64,000 nucleotides of DNA from Mytilisepta virgata (taxonomy: Eukaryota; Mollusca; Bivalvia; Mytilida; Mytilidae): assembly GCA_028015205.1 (NCBI GenBank), contig JAPWFG010000058.1, positions 124,001-188,000 of the forward strand, written 5' to 3'. Each line of letters opens with the position of its first letter. Position 1 is the stretch's first letter. The notes beneath the pieces were generated by a model that was not told the origin of the DNA, made no database searches, and saw only the letters and a program-made list of their open reading frames with translations. Shown piece by piece: positions 29,101-39,317 of this stretch. A program made the position numbers and the translations under genes.

Positions 29101-32100
29101 AGAAAATTCTTTTCAAAATAGGTAAGAAAACATTATATGGCAAAAGAGTAGTTCTAGCTATTACATCTGTTATGCAAAAAACAAGACAACTGGAAAACAG
29201 TTTATAGTGTCAAAGGTGTATATAACTTTATCTACCATATGATCATTTTTGTTGACGTTTTCTAATTTTTTTTAATAGACTGAGGAGACCAGAATCTGTA
29301 TTTGGCAAAAATTTGTCATTATACATAAAATTTCTATTGCATTTTGTATTTGAGATTAGTTTTTTCTCTAATAAGTGTCAAATTGGTCTGTATGCATGTT
29401 ATGTATCAACAATGCAATAACTTTTTGTTATCTAAAATTCTTAAACTCAAATTTCCTGATATCTCATCATCTTTAAATTTTCTATTACAGAAATGTCATT
29501 TTGTCAAAATAAGGAGTATCTCAATCATGCATAGCACTTATCTTAGATGGTTTTGGCTTTACTCTTTTAGTCATTTTTGTTTTTTTTTAAAATTTGCTCT
29601 ACAATGTTTTGGAATTTGTTGTTTTGGTTTTCAACATTTTCGGGGAAACAATTCCCTGAATTGAACATAAATAGATGTACATGTAGCATGATACAATTTT
29701 TTTCATTAATACAAAAAAACGTGAAAAACGTAATACTAATTTCTGTACATGTAGATAATTTAATAACTCAAAGGAAACTGCAGATATTAACAATAAAATA
29801 TCCTACATTATATTTGAAATTATAAAGAACTTACCCATTATGCCAAGTTCCTCTGCACTGTGCACTGGACGAGACACACAGTGTCAATAAAAACATAAAG
29901 AAACTGAAAACAACCATTCCAAAACACAATCTGTATACTGCTTTATATCCTGTTAACATATGGCAGTTTGGTCCTGCTTTTAAGTCTATGCAAGTATCAT
30001 TAAAACCTGATATCTGAAATAAAAATCATTATATTGCTACTTTGGCTATTCTTAAAAAAATATCATGCTTTTTTCAGATGTTTTCATAGCCTCCATATAA
30101 AAATCAAAATTATACTCACTTACTTGGTCAGAATCAAAATGCTTTCACCCTCACTTCATGAAACAAGAGGCTCACCAGAGCCTGTATCGCTCACCTGGAG
30201 TCTGTTTTCATTGGACAATTAATCAACTATTTGACAAAGTTTGTTGCAATTGGTTCAATTGTTCAGGGAAAATTTGTTGAAGATTTATTTTTCATAAGGT
30301 TTAATGTTAAAATATGTTCCCTGGTGGTGGCAGTCCTGGCAGGAAGTTGACAAAATTGACCAGGAATAAGGGTGAACCTTAAATAAATGTAACAGAACCC
30401 GACCTCAAATTACACAAACTAATAACTCCTAAATAGAATTTGGGATTCCCTTCAAAATTTCAGGGTACGTAGATCTCAACATGGCAAACATTTTTCAATT
30501 TATATTTCACTTCTATCTCAAATAGTTTTGGAGATAAATGACAAAAAATGTTAAATTTTGAAAATTTGACGAAAAAAGGGCAATAACTCCTAAATGGGTT
30601 TTGGGATTTCCTTTAAAATTTCAGGGTATGTAGATCTCAACATGGCAAACATTTTTCAAATTTAGATTTCACTTCTATCTCAAATAGTTTTGGAGATAAA
30701 TGACGAAAAATGTTAAATTTTGAAAATTTGACAAAAAAAGGGCAATAACTCCTAAATGGGTTTTGGGATTTCCTTTAAAATTTCAGGGTATGTAGATCTC
30801 AACATGGCAAACATTTTTCAAATTTAGATTTCACTTCTATCTCAAATAGTTTTGGAGATAAATGACGAAAAATGTTAAATTATGAAAATTTGACAAAAAA
30901 AGGGCAATAACTCCTAAATGGGTTTTACAATATCCTTCAAACTTTCATGTTAGGTAGATCTTGTCATGCTGATCAATTTTAGCCCATGTCAGATTTTTGA
31001 TATCTGTAACGGTTTTTAAGTTATAAGCCAAAAACAACACATGCACCCCTATATTCTATTTTTAGTAACAGCGGCCATGTTTTTCGACGAATCAAAAATC
31101 CCCACATCAGTTCTATGCAGGGTACCCCAAGGAACATTCATACCAAGTTTGGTTCTAATTAGTCAAGTAGTTTCAGAGGAGAAGATTTTTGAAATAATAA
31201 CATAAAAAAAAGCCAAAAATGTCAAAAAAGGGCAATAACTCTAACATCAATTGACAGATTTTCACGAAAATCAGCATACAGGTAGCTCTCATCATGCTGA
31301 ACACTTTCAACCTGCCAGAATCTGCCATAACCTAATGATTTTTGAGATATTTGCGAAAAACTGTTGTCTGACCCCTATGTTCTATTTTTAGTAACAGCGG
31401 CCATGTTTTTCGACGGATCAAAAATCCCCACATCAGTTCTATGCAGGATACCCCAAAGAACATTCATACCAAGTATGGTTCCAATTGGTCAATTAGTTTC
31501 AGAGGAGAAGAGTTTTGAAAAATTGTTAACGACGACGACGGACGACGACGGACGACGACAGACGACGACGGACGCCAAGTGATGGCAATAGCTCACATGG
31601 CCTTCGGCCAGGTGAGCTAAAAAATTATTTAAATAAGGGAAGACAATTGTCCAGATACTATTGTTAATTATGATCAAGATAAAAATTTGAATATTCATTA
31701 ATTTCTAGTACTTATATTATCAATACTGGTAAATATGGTAAAGGAATAGTTCTTGCAATAAAATCTGTTATATCAGAAAACAAGAAAGATGATATACATG
31801 TATACAATACAAAGTCATCGTCGGAAAATACAAAATTTACTTGGGCGAGCTTTAGAGAGCCTTTTCCCCATGTTACGCAGCGAATTTATATACCTGCTTT
31901 TGCCATATCATTTTATGTTGTCTTTAATCCTTCATTTTAACCCTTTCAACACTGTAGACCAGTACATCAGATGGAATGGTGAGAATTGGTACTTGGCAAG
32001 ATCTGGTTGCTTCAAGTGATTGTTGAAGTTAGCATAGTTAGTGCTGTCCGCTGGAATTTGTAATATCACAAAGAAAGTTTAAATGTTAATCAATAGAAAT

Positions 32101-32282
32101 ATACATGTACTTACATTTTCCATAATGGCTTGTTCAAAGTTAGGTGACAACATCAGACAGCATATAACAAATCCAGCCATGAAAAATATGGTGTACATTA
32201 TACGACTACTTGTTGATTCATTTATCGGTGGTAGACAAAAACAACAAAGCCCACATGATGCCTTCCAAAGGCAACATTGTGC
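13904..32282 (-). CDS. SERINC5-like: SERINC-family multipass membrane protein, SERINC5-like (12 coding exons; first tiny exon not found)
   Basis: Twelve exons on the minus strand join without a frame break into about 525 residues: 32282-32115, 30013-29835, 27500-27424, 27070-26977, 26553-26510, 22704-22531, 21980-21885, 20129-19868, 19481-19427, 16033-15985, 15123-14985, 14144-13904. All have AG acceptors and GT donors. Family hallmarks are the Cys-rich N-terminus ([16 protein letters not shown]), [71 protein letters not shown] and [16 protein letters not shown]. Members span the membrane about ten times and act in plasma membrane or endomembranes. They were first linked to serine-lipid synthesis and later to lipid scrambling, and some mammalian SERINCs restrict retroviruses. 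The start AQCC and the segment [10 protein letters not shown] fit SERINC5 best. Usual length is 450-475, so this protein is long, mainly from one extended loop. The start codon probably lies in a very short exon upstream of 32282 that I could not place. Confidence 0.93.
14500..14770. repeat. Short deleted relative of the 12.5-kb repeat
   Basis: It opens cagtgtcttgcctgttttcg and closes atgtctcgcttcagcgacaa / agttgcaggctagac, the same design of closing hairpin as at 13534-13561. It lies in the last SERINC intron. Confidence 0.55.
14985..15123 (-). CDS. SERINC5-like: SERINC exon: ninth membrane segment, [14 protein letters not shown]
   Basis: 139 bp; encodes a polar loop with [18 protein letters not shown], then [18 protein letters not shown]-x-Y-x-F-F-H-F-x-x-x-L-A-S-L-Y-x-M-M is the best-known SERINC C-terminal signature. 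The donor is gttagt. Confidence 0.93.
15985..16033 (-). CDS. SERINC5-like: SERINC micro-exon (49 bp): Cys-containing cytosolic loop
   Basis: 49 bp; encodes [16 protein letters not shown]. It is placed like the E-x-x-R-C-C-x-C loop of SERINC5. The tctttcag acceptor and gtaagt donor support it, and the frame fits both sides. Confidence 0.86.
16106..16430 (-). mobile_element. tRNA-derived SINE with a perfect 12-bp target duplication, in a SERINC intron
   Basis: Read on the minus strand it begins gaccacttggtggtctcgtg, contains an A-box-like tggtctcgtggtag and a B-box ggttcaatccc, and ends at 'gttaaacaataattcctcat'. Perfect direct repeats agctgaaaaaga flank it (16094-16105 and 16431-16442). Confidence 0.9.
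16750..17847 (+). repeat. Complete modular repeat in a SERINC intron
   Basis: It opens agaggctcccaggagcctga / atcgctcacctgg and closes with a gac/gacg run, then gccaagtgatgg and ggtccaggtgagctaaaaag. The outer words agctcacctgg and ccaggtgagct are inverted copies. Two internal modules each hold agggcaataactcctacatg, spaced about 500 bp. Confidence 0.85.
18530..18790 (+). repeat. Two-module repeat, about 165-bp period
   Basis: 'gtgttgct..ctg..gta.ta.acaagaggact..agtggtgaaatatcat.gatatattacta' occurs twice (near 18532 and 18678), with 'gaagcatgaaatgtaggtca'. The same family recurs at 34890-35880. Confidence 0.65.
19427..19481 (-). CDS. SERINC5-like: SERINC exon: short cytosolic linker
   Basis: 55 bp; completes Ser and encodes [18 protein letters not shown], corresponding to the SCLTSTTRSS stretch of SERINC5 just after a membrane helix. 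It ends in phase 0. Confidence 0.87.
19868..20129 (-). CDS. SERINC5-like: SERINC exon: extended Pro-rich loop and eighth membrane segment
   Basis: 262 bp, the longest exon. After [12 protein letters not shown] it adds about 65 residues before the next helix ([16 protein letters not shown]). They include a Pro/Asp-rich stretch ([15 protein letters not shown]), an N-T-T glycosylation sequon and CRPTPSF. This is longer than the corresponding loop in the vertebrate proteins I remember. It leaves with two bases of a Ser codon. Confidence 0.9.
20770..21285. repeat. Repeat ending in a C/G palindrome, in a SERINC intron
   Basis: It runs from 'cttagctctactatactaca' to 'cggacggacaaggtgaatcc' and the hairpin tataccacccactctgtaga / gtgggggtata. 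A short open frame inside has no recognisable protein text. Confidence 0.5.
21885..21980 (-). CDS. SERINC5-like: SERINC exon: [13 protein letters not shown] signature
   Basis: 96 bp; encodes [20 protein letters not shown] and [15 protein letters not shown]-(A/S)-x-V-I-x-x-Y-x-x-Y-L-T-x-S-A is one of the most conserved blocks of the family, and SALSS-P points to the SERINC5 branch. Confidence 0.93.
22189..22457 (+). mobile_element. tRNA-derived SINE with 10-bp target duplication, in a SERINC intron
   Basis: It starts ggggcctcggtggccgcgtg (A-box region tggccgcgtggtctagg), has the B-box gagttcgaatctcacc, a central block ctctccgggtactccggctt that recurs in metazoan SINEs, and a tail of caaacaaacaa. 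The sequence atttcatttt flanks both sides (22179-22188, 22458-22467). Confidence 0.9.
22531..22704 (-). CDS. SERINC5-like: SERINC exon: fifth and sixth membrane segments
   Basis: 174 bp; encodes [20 protein letters not shown], then [20 protein letters not shown] and [21 protein letters not shown] is a possible N-glycosylation site in the loop. The C-x-x-N-K-x-x-x-x-x-N pattern matches the family. Confidence 0.92.
24865..25023. mobile_element. 159-bp fold-back MITE in a SERINC intron
   Basis: The ends gattatcaggttttctgc and gcagaaaacccgataatc are inverted copies with one mismatch. Inner arms aaatatcagccgc and gcggctgatattt are exact. The centre holds gcgagtgagcgcagcgaacg. Confidence 0.8.
25401..25530. 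mobile_element. 130-bp fold-back MITE in a SERINC intron
   Basis: taatatatgacctaatccat / ...gggtatcatcc at the left and ggatgatacc... / gtggattagttcatgcatta at the right pair over about 39 bp with roughly 80% identity. Short copies of 'cctg(a/g)tctgatatggc' follow at 25578-25650. Confidence 0.75.
26510..26553 (-). CDS. SERINC5-like: SERINC micro-exon (44 bp): cytosolic loop
   Basis: 44 bp; completes Trp and encodes [14 protein letters not shown], a basic loop equal in position to TAGTASNKLWYA of vertebrate SERINC5. The acceptor ctttcag and donor gtgag are both present, and the frame carries on correctly into both neighbours. Confidence 0.88.
26977..27070 (-). CDS. SERINC5-like: SERINC exon: fourth membrane segment, LVDFSHSWN
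   Basis: 94 bp; encodes [20 protein letters not shown], then [11 protein letters not shown]. The D-F-x-H-x-W-N motif is nearly invariant in SERINCs. It ends with two bases of a Trp codon that the next exon completes. Confidence 0.92.
27424..27500 (-). CDS. SERINC5-like: SERINC exon: HNGFW / third membrane segment
   Basis: 77 bp; completes Gly and encodes [20 protein letters not shown]. The phrase NGFW-W-KFLLL followed by GGFFVP is a family signature. It leaves with one base of the next codon. Confidence 0.92.
27780..28345. repeat. Tandem modules of 155-176 bp in a SERINC intron
   Basis: 'tttagaaagttcatatcatgatgtacatgtgtacaag' and 'catcttcatagaaaa..gctt' followed by aaccttaacctgag recur three times (near 27957, 28112, 28288). 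The array ends with gtgtgacagacacac. Confidence 0.7.
29835..30013 (-). CDS. SERINC5-like: SERINC exon: second membrane segment with GYKAVYR motif
   Basis: 179 bp, enters in phase 0 and leaves with two bases of a Gly codon. It encodes [10 protein letters not shown], then [20 protein letters not shown] and a helix ending near LLTLCVSS. The paired Cys residues before GYKAVYR match the extracellular loop of the family. Confidence 0.92.
30165..31624 (+). repeat. Complete modular repeat with a 162-bp tandem core, in a SERINC intron
   Basis: It opens agaggctcaccagagcctgt / atcgctcacctgg and closes (gacgacgacgga)n, gccaagtgatggcaatagct, ggccttcggccaggtgagct. gggcaataactcctaaatgg recurs at 30578, 30740 and 30902 (162-bp period), with a further diverged copy near 31228. 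Confidence 0.88.
32115..32282 (-). CDS. SERINC5-like: SERINC exon: Cys-rich N-terminus and first membrane segment
   Basis: 168 bp, phase 0 at both ends. The acceptor follows a T-rich tract and the donor is gtaagt. It encodes the Cys-rich start ([19 protein letters not shown]), then [20 protein letters not shown], the first transmembrane helix. Because SERINC5 proteins begin M-S-A-Q-C-C, the exon before this one needs to supply only about two codons. Confidence 0.92.
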
Positions 32283-33213
32283 CTGAAATAAAAACAAAAG
32301 AATACAAACTCATGAACTGATATTCTTACAATGCTTTCATTTACAATACGATTCTGATTCGGATTACTGAATTTGAACTGATATAAATCTGTTTGCTGTG
32401 TTGTTATAATTAGAATTCAGTTTGAATTAGAAATAGACTTAACTTCATACAACAAATAAAAAAAAGTATCACTGATGCTACATTGTATTTGCAGATTTTT
32501 TTCTGTAAAAGCCGTCATATTGATCCAGTCTAAACTCCTCTTCGTTATTTTAAAGAAAGACTACCTAAGACCACTTTATCAAAGTGTGGTATCAATTGCT
32601 CAAACCAGTAGTTTCTGGGAAGATTTTTACATTTTAAATTTACATTTATTCTATTATTATTGATCACATGATCGAAGACATTTCATATGACGGTATATAT
32701 GGATCAGCCAGACCTAGACCAATTCAATCTAAATCTAAAAGCAATTAGAAAGTAAAATATAACAAATGTTCATGAAACTTCGAGTAAAATGGCGGTACCA
32801 GTACATTTATATGCTCAGTGTCCCTCAAAAAAAAAAAAAAAATTTAAGTTCATATCAGCTTTTCTTCAGTCCATATTAAGCATCTAGTCCATATACCTCC
32901 ATATGACCCTCAGTATAATTGTAGGTTGTAACTATTTGTTAGATATTTCTTGCTCTTTTAACTATAGCCATATTGGTCAATGGTCAAGAGACAATTTTAA
33001 AAGGGAACCTCATAAGGACCAATCCCCCAAATTTGATGTCAATTGTCCCAATACTTTCAGATGATAATATTTTTAATTAATATTTCAATATTTTCAGTTC
33101 TGGTGGTCACACTTGTCCAGTAATCAAAACACCCCTTTTTGCAAAAATTAAAAAAAAAAAATTTTTATTACACAAAGTATCCCATATACATTTTGTACAT
33201 GTACAAAATTACT

Positions 33214-33456
33214 CAATCAGAAAAGTTGCTCCTAAGTTGGAGTCATCCTTATTAAAGTTTTATGGACATCATTATGACTTGGTGGACAGGTATGAAAAAA
33301 CCGTTTCCCAAATGAAAATGGACCTGTTCCATAGATGTTATCCCTTCCTCACACCGGATTTGACATGGGCAGCATGGCGGGTCTCCTGCAGTAAGCAGAG
33401 ACTGCTTACTCTTCCGGAGCACTTGAGTCTACCCCCAGTTTGTTCATGTTTTTAGT
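33214..33456 (+). pseudogene. Reverse-transcriptase C-terminal fragment (FYGHH type)
   Basis: The plus-strand frame reads LESSLLKFYGHHYDLVDRYE, KTVSQMKMDLF and TPDLTWAAWRV, and stops at 33453-33455. It is the same family as the minus-strand fragment at 47860-48250. No upstream palm domain is present. Confidence 0.5.
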
Positions 33457-34889
33457 TTTTAATTGTAGTGAATGTATTGTTTTGGTCTTGTCTTCGTTGT
33501 TCTCCGGAGTTTGTCAGTTGTTTTGATTGTTCCCTCCTTTGAATATCCATTTGGTATTTCTTGACCATACTTATTTAAAGATTCTTTTTTCTGTTAATTC
33601 AAAATCTCACCCCTAACTGACAAGATTATAGTGAATGTATTGTAATTATATTTTTTAGTTATTTTTAAAATACAATACTATTGGAAAAAAAATATAAAAA
33701 ATTTTAAAATTTGTTTAGTACTTAAACAAGGTAGTATCTTTGACCTGAAATACTATATTTATCCAATGCGTGATAAATGTTACATGTCATGTCATATGAA
33801 TTTGTCAATCAGAAATGATGAAAATATGATATTCTCACACAAAGGTTTAAAAGTACGGTAATGACATAACATTTAAATATCAGTCATACATGGTTGAATT
33901 ATAATGATGTTATTAGTGGTAATTTAATAACGATGAAATTGAATAAATCAGGAGATATTAATATAAAATCATGTTATGTTGTAGGGTATTGTATGAAGTT
34001 ATTCAAAACATTTCTAATATGTAAATTTTTCAGTTTCTATACCTAACAAAAATAGGCTGTCTGAGTGTTAGCAAACAGGAACCATTTCTTTGCCAGTGTT
34101 TGTTGCAACCCTACAGCCCACCCCACCCAGGTCTTGAACATCACCACACTAATATACCCTAAATTTTTTCCATTGGACAATATATTAAAAAATATGTGTT
34201 GTTTCAATTTTCATACCAATGTTAGTGGCTTTTGTTGGTCTCAGCAAACCACCAATTTAAATGTTCAATGAAAAAAAGGATCTAACTACAATGTACAACT
34301 TTGATAGAAGTAGGCTACTTCTGTCCAAGGCAGTGTAATCCCCATAAATTTTTAATAGTTCACATATGTTTGTTATGAATTATTCTAGTATTGTAAAAAC
34401 TAGGCATTTTTAAGAATTTGAAAAAGGTTTCTTATGATTTATGAGAAATAATAAATTATTGTTTAGAATTTTACTGGATTTTAACTTTTTAATTATTCAG
34501 GTTTCCACTAATGTAAACAATGGAAAAGGGGAACAGATCACTGCATCAAAAAAAAAAAAATATATAAACCTGTACATTTTTCAAAATTAATAGAACAGTG
34601 GTGATAAATTATAGTACAGTGGTACCACTGTGCTATATATAAGCCTGGGGAGAGCACTGCAAGGTTTGAACAGGTATTTGGATATTGAGTATGATAAATT
34701 GATACTACTTCAGAAATAATAGTAAATGTATTTGTGCATTTGATAAATAAACTAGAGAATGTGTGTGTCAGCCACAGATTCCCTGTCAGCACTGTCATCT
34801 ATTATTCATGACTGGAAATCTTTTTGAGAATTATTTTAACATGTTTAAATATATAAAAGTCTCATAATACATCATGTTTACAGGATGTA

Positions 34890-35880
34890 CTATATAAGAT
34901 GCCTGTAACTGGGAAATATCATTCTACATTACCATAGGATCTTTAATAATACATCCCAGTGGAAAAATTTAATCAAAGTCAGTCAAGCATACAATATAAG
35001 TCATGGTGACTCAAGTGTTGCTCAGTTGTATTGTACTATGTACAATGTAAGATGATTGTAGTTGTGAAATATCATCAATATATTACTATAGGTTCTTTAA
35101 AAATATACCTTAGTGCAAACATTTCACTCAAGCATAAAATGCAGGTTTTGGTGACTCAAATGTTGCTTATATTTGTGTACTATTTAAGATGAATGAATTT
35201 GTACATGTATGATATCATTGATATAACTCAATAAGTGAAAGCCACTCAAGCATGAAATGTAGGTCATAATGAACCAACTTTTGGAGAAATGCATTTTATA
35301 CATTGTTGTAATGTAAACAGATATCATTGATATAACATCATGGATTCCAAGGATATGAAATTAAAGGCAAAACTTTATCAGAGTCACTCATGCATTAAAT
35401 GTTGGTCAAAGTTAACCCAAATGTTGTTAAACTATGTTCAGCGTTTTATTTTTAAAAGGACTGTAGTGGTATTATATTACATGATATTTCTCAATAGGTT
35501 TTTAAGAAATAGACCTGAACACAAAAACTTAAGGTATCCGGACCATTAATGACCATGTGATTATTAAAAAGTTCCCGGATGTTCCATACAATGCAACTGA
35601 AATGACCTCGGTAATTATCAGCAAACTTCGGAAATATAACTAATTAATTTTTACACTCTGCATATAAGCAACAAGGTGTGTTTCAACTTGAGAAAAATAT
35701 ATAAACAAAATTCCAGCTTTAAATTGTTTGGTTCAGCCATTCACGGTCAAAGAGAGATACAATTTTCGATCATTATCTATTGTGATCCGGATACCTTAAC
35801 CAAACTGGACAGACATGACAGATGGACAAGGTTAAATCTATAAGGAGTACAAGCCCCTTCCATATTCATGGGTAGGGCAT
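34890..35880 (+). repeat. Repeat of the 18.5-kb type, four modules, interrupted by a MITE
   Basis: 'aagcatgaaatgtaggtcat' and 'gtgttgct' modules recur near 34990, 35120, 35250 and 35390. The end, 'aaccaaactggacagacatg', continues directly from 'acaaaaac' across the insertion at 35533-35795. Confidence 0.65.
35533..35795. mobile_element. 263-bp MITE with TTAA target duplication (piggyBac-like)
   Basis: It starts GGTATCCGGACCA and ends TGATCCGGATACC, a 13-bp inverted repeat with one mismatch. TTAA stands on both sides (35529-35532, 35796-35799). Removing it restores 'acaaaaacttaaccaaactgg', the expected text of the host repeat. TTAA duplication is the mark of piggyBac transposition. Confidence 0.85.
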
Positions 35881-36604
35881 AAAAATCCAGTTACTGTTTT
35901 TGTCATTAAATTAATTGCAGTATGGACTTTCAGTTTTTAACTGAAGTGTGTTTTCCATGCAGTCACAAAAGCTTTTTCGAAACTCATCAAAACAAATCTA
36001 ATACTGAGTGACATTTCAAAAATTAAAAATACGATGAAATGATCAAGAAATAAACTGCAACAACATCTTATAAAACCATTTTGAATGATTATACATGTAC
36101 ATGTAATAGGATTAACATTTTGACACATACATTTACCCCTAGGTCAATATTATTAATTGTCAATTTATCTTTTATTTTCACAGCTGATCTTGTATACATG
36201 TACTTCGAAGAAGAGCAATTTATAAGACTTAAAGTGATAAAAACTTTAATTACAATTTTTTTTATATTTCTGATTTGACAATCAACAAAATTAAGTATTT
36301 CAAAAACTTTTGATGAAGTGACAATCCATGAATTTATGTATCCCATTATCAGATAATATGTCTTTTTTTTTACCTTAATCCATATTCAATACATTGCAGA
36401 ATACAAGAAGTTTTATGTAGACTGTTTTATATTGCTAGAAAATGTAAAAAATGCATGATAAATTGCCAAATTTTTAGCCAATTTGCACTGAACCCCAGAA
36501 AAAAAGTGAGAGGCAAGATATCCAAAAATCAATCCCAACCTGTATTTTTAATGGGGAACCTGTGTGTTAAAATATTATATGACTAAATTCAATAGAACAA
36601 AAGT

Positions 36605-37310
36605 AAACAAGATTGCTACATGTAGCCATATGTCCCCCGCCGCAGAGAAAAGTCAAAGCCCTACAAGATATACAAAATGTGTATTATTGAAATGGTGGCA
36701 CAGTATGGAGGTCAACACATAATCAAAAAAATTGCAGTGCAATACAATTAAAAATTTGCGTCCACAAAGAGTTCCTTTAGTGTCACATGCACAAAAACAT
36801 TAAAGTCCCATAACTCCTGCAAAATTTGTCAAATCAAAATGGCGGTGGGATTGGATCAAGAACATACATGTATGGTGACTAACAGTCCCACATAATGTTA
36901 TTGAAATCTGATCAGCCGTCTCAGAGGAGTTGCGCTGACAAGGTGTTCCTATAGTGTCGAATGCAGAAAAAAGTTAAAGTCCCATAACTCCCGTAAAATT
37001 TGTCAAATCAAAATAATGGTGCAATAGGATCAAATACATATGGTGAATAACAGTCCTACAAAATTTAAATGAAATCCAATCCGCTGTATCAGAGGAGCTG
37101 CACTGACAAAGTGATCCTATAGTGTGCAATGCAGAAAAAAGTTAAAGTCCCATAACTCCGGTACAATTTGTTGAATCAAAATGGCGGTGCAATAGGATCA
37201 AGTACAAAAGGTGACTAACAATCCTACAAAATTTGAACGAAATCAAATCAGCGGAGGAGTTGCGCTGACAAATAACTGTGACAAATGGACGGAAGGACTC
37301 CCAGGAGCCT
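36605..37310 (+). repeat. Modular repeat of a second type, about 170-bp period
   Basis: aagtcccataactcc recurs near 36804, 36977 and 37144, with 'caaatcaaaatggcggtg' and 'ttgcgctgacaa' in each module. It opens near catatgtcccccgccgcaga and ends with acaaatggacggaaggactc. Confidence 0.7.
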
Positions 37311-37549
37311 TGGACTGAAGTTGCAAATCAATGGCTATCAATGGACAATTGTTTGATATTGGATCATCAACATGTAAATACTACTGCTGCCAAAATTTGT
37401 TTAGACTGGATAAAGTTTCACAGAAGACTTTGCGAAGTGCAATTTCCCATCCAGTTCTATGTAAGCTGTAGTCACCATCATACATTGTACATTTTGTAGT
37501 TTACACATATTACAGTCAAATACATTGTAATAAATATCTAAAGGAAGAC

Positions 37550-38416
37550 AACCTCATGTTAAGTTCCCTTTTGCACACTGGTTTCAGTGTAGATTTTCAA
37601 GTTAATTGTCTAGATTGGTCCTATGTTTAATAAAGTTCATGTGTGATGCCATCAGACACAATTATGATCTACTGTAGTGGTCATCTTGGTTAGCATTTCA
37701 TGTTATGAGCTCCCAATGCCCATTGCTGCCAATTTGGTTCCAACAGGCTCAATGGTTTCAGACAAGACGTTTTTTAAATAAATTTTCTATATCAGTACAT
37801 GTATATACCATGTATATAGGATCTAAGTCCAGATAAATTAAGTTTCAGACAATGAGATTTTTAAGTGAAATTCCCCATAGGTTCATATGTTAAACTTCTG
37901 CTGTGGTGGAAACCTCGGCCGACATACATTGTACCAGGTAATTAGAAACAAATCTGAAAGGGGAGCATCTAAACTCAAGTATGACATTCAGTTTCTGACA
38001 TGGGAACAAAACGTTTGGTTCCAGCTGGCATAGTGGTTTAAGAAAAGAAAATTTTGAAACAAATTGTCCCACATTGATCGTATGTTATACTGTTTCGGCC
38101 ACCTTGGTTGACAAACTGAGTCATGGAACACAATTCTGAAAGGGGACCATCTAAGGCCCATTGCTGCAAAGTTAGGTTCCATCTAGCCATAAAATTCATT
38201 TCATCCCCCACCTCTCTCCTTTTTTCTATTTTTAGTAATAGCAGCCATGTTGGTTGGAATTCAAGAATTAAAAATGGCTGCCAAAGGACCATTTTATGGA
38301 AGTTTGGTACAAATTGGCCCCAAGGTTTCAGAGAAGAAGGTCTTTAAAGGAAATTTTATGACAAAAGATGCAAAGTGATGGCAATAGCTCACATGGCCCT
38401 TTGGGGCAATTGAGCT
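37550..38416 (+). repeat. Modular repeat, 5' end unclear
   Basis: Modules with 'ggccattgctgcaaagttag'-like text and 'gtttcagagaagaag' lead to caaagtgatggcaatagctc and acatggccctttggggcaat, the family's closing sequence. Confidence 0.6.
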
Positions 38417-38626
38417 ACATGTAAAAGTTCAAACATTAAGAACATAGGTTCTATTACTTGTGGTTATATCACTACATTATTTCCTTTGTTTTTATCATTC
38501 TCACCATTACCACATTGCAATAAAATATTTTATTAATTATTCATGTCAGTGTTTAAGTGTTTTCTTAACACAAATTAGAATCATTTTGAAAATACATGTA
38601 CAAGAAATAGATGAATTTAAGATTGT

Positions 38627-39060
38627 ACAATACTGGTATATAAAATTTGATCCAGTATTATGCAAACAATTCTGGTAATTCTAGAATTCTTTACTGGAAA
38701 ACCAGTATTGTCAACAATTCTGGTTGAAAAACAATTACATGAATTACCAGAATTGTGAAAAAAATCCCTGCAATTCTGGTTTTACTAGTATTGTTCGCCT
38801 AAAATTCTGGAAATACCAGTATTGTTAAAGATCAATTCTGGGATTTCCAGAATTATTTTTGCTTTTAAATAAAATACTGGGACAATAACTGTTACCAGTA
38901 TTCAGGAAAACTGCCACTCAACGTACAATACTTTTAGAACAATACTGGATCTCCAGAATTGCACATCTCAACAATACTGGAGTCACTGGTATTGTATATT
39001 TACAATACTGGGAAATCAAGAATTGTGGACAGTACAATTCTGGAATTTACTAGTATTGTA
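38627..39060. repeat. Array of about ten small palindromes made of two words
   Basis: The words ACAATTCTGG and ACAATACTGG alternate with their reverse complements CCAGAATTGT and CCAGTATTGT. Each forward word is followed by a reversed one after 4-25 bases, giving about ten hairpins in 430 bp. The spacers differ, so this is not an ordinary tandem repeat. Confidence 0.8.
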
Positions 39061-39317
39061 AATTTACAAAATAATTGGAACCACACTTAGGTTGAATGGT
39101 CCTCATGTGGTCCTCTTTCAAATTTATATGCAAAAACAGAATTTGGAGATTTAAGCCAAGATTAGCAATAATAGAACAATTTAAATTGTACAAAAAAATA
39201 ATATATATTCAAAGAGGAGGCTAGAGTAAGAATAGGATTCTTTTAAAATTCATGTAAACCCTGAAGGAGTTTATTTGCTTTTTTTTTATTTATTGTGAAA
39301 GGAATTGCCAAAAATCT

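Larger units (their letters stand above)
32283..36600. other. Upstream side of the SERINC gene; repeats only
   Basis: It holds diverged pieces of the 3.3-kb type modular repeat (32490-32650, 32930-33130), the reverse-transcriptase fragment at 33214-33456 and the repeat at 34890-35880. The missing first SERINC exon may lie here or further upstream. Confidence 0.5.

Noticed and set aside
31364..31582. 72-codon open frame ending in a Thr/Asp-rich repeat
   Set aside because: It lies wholly in the modular repeat and ends in its gac-triplet run. The reading text is not conserved in the other copies.
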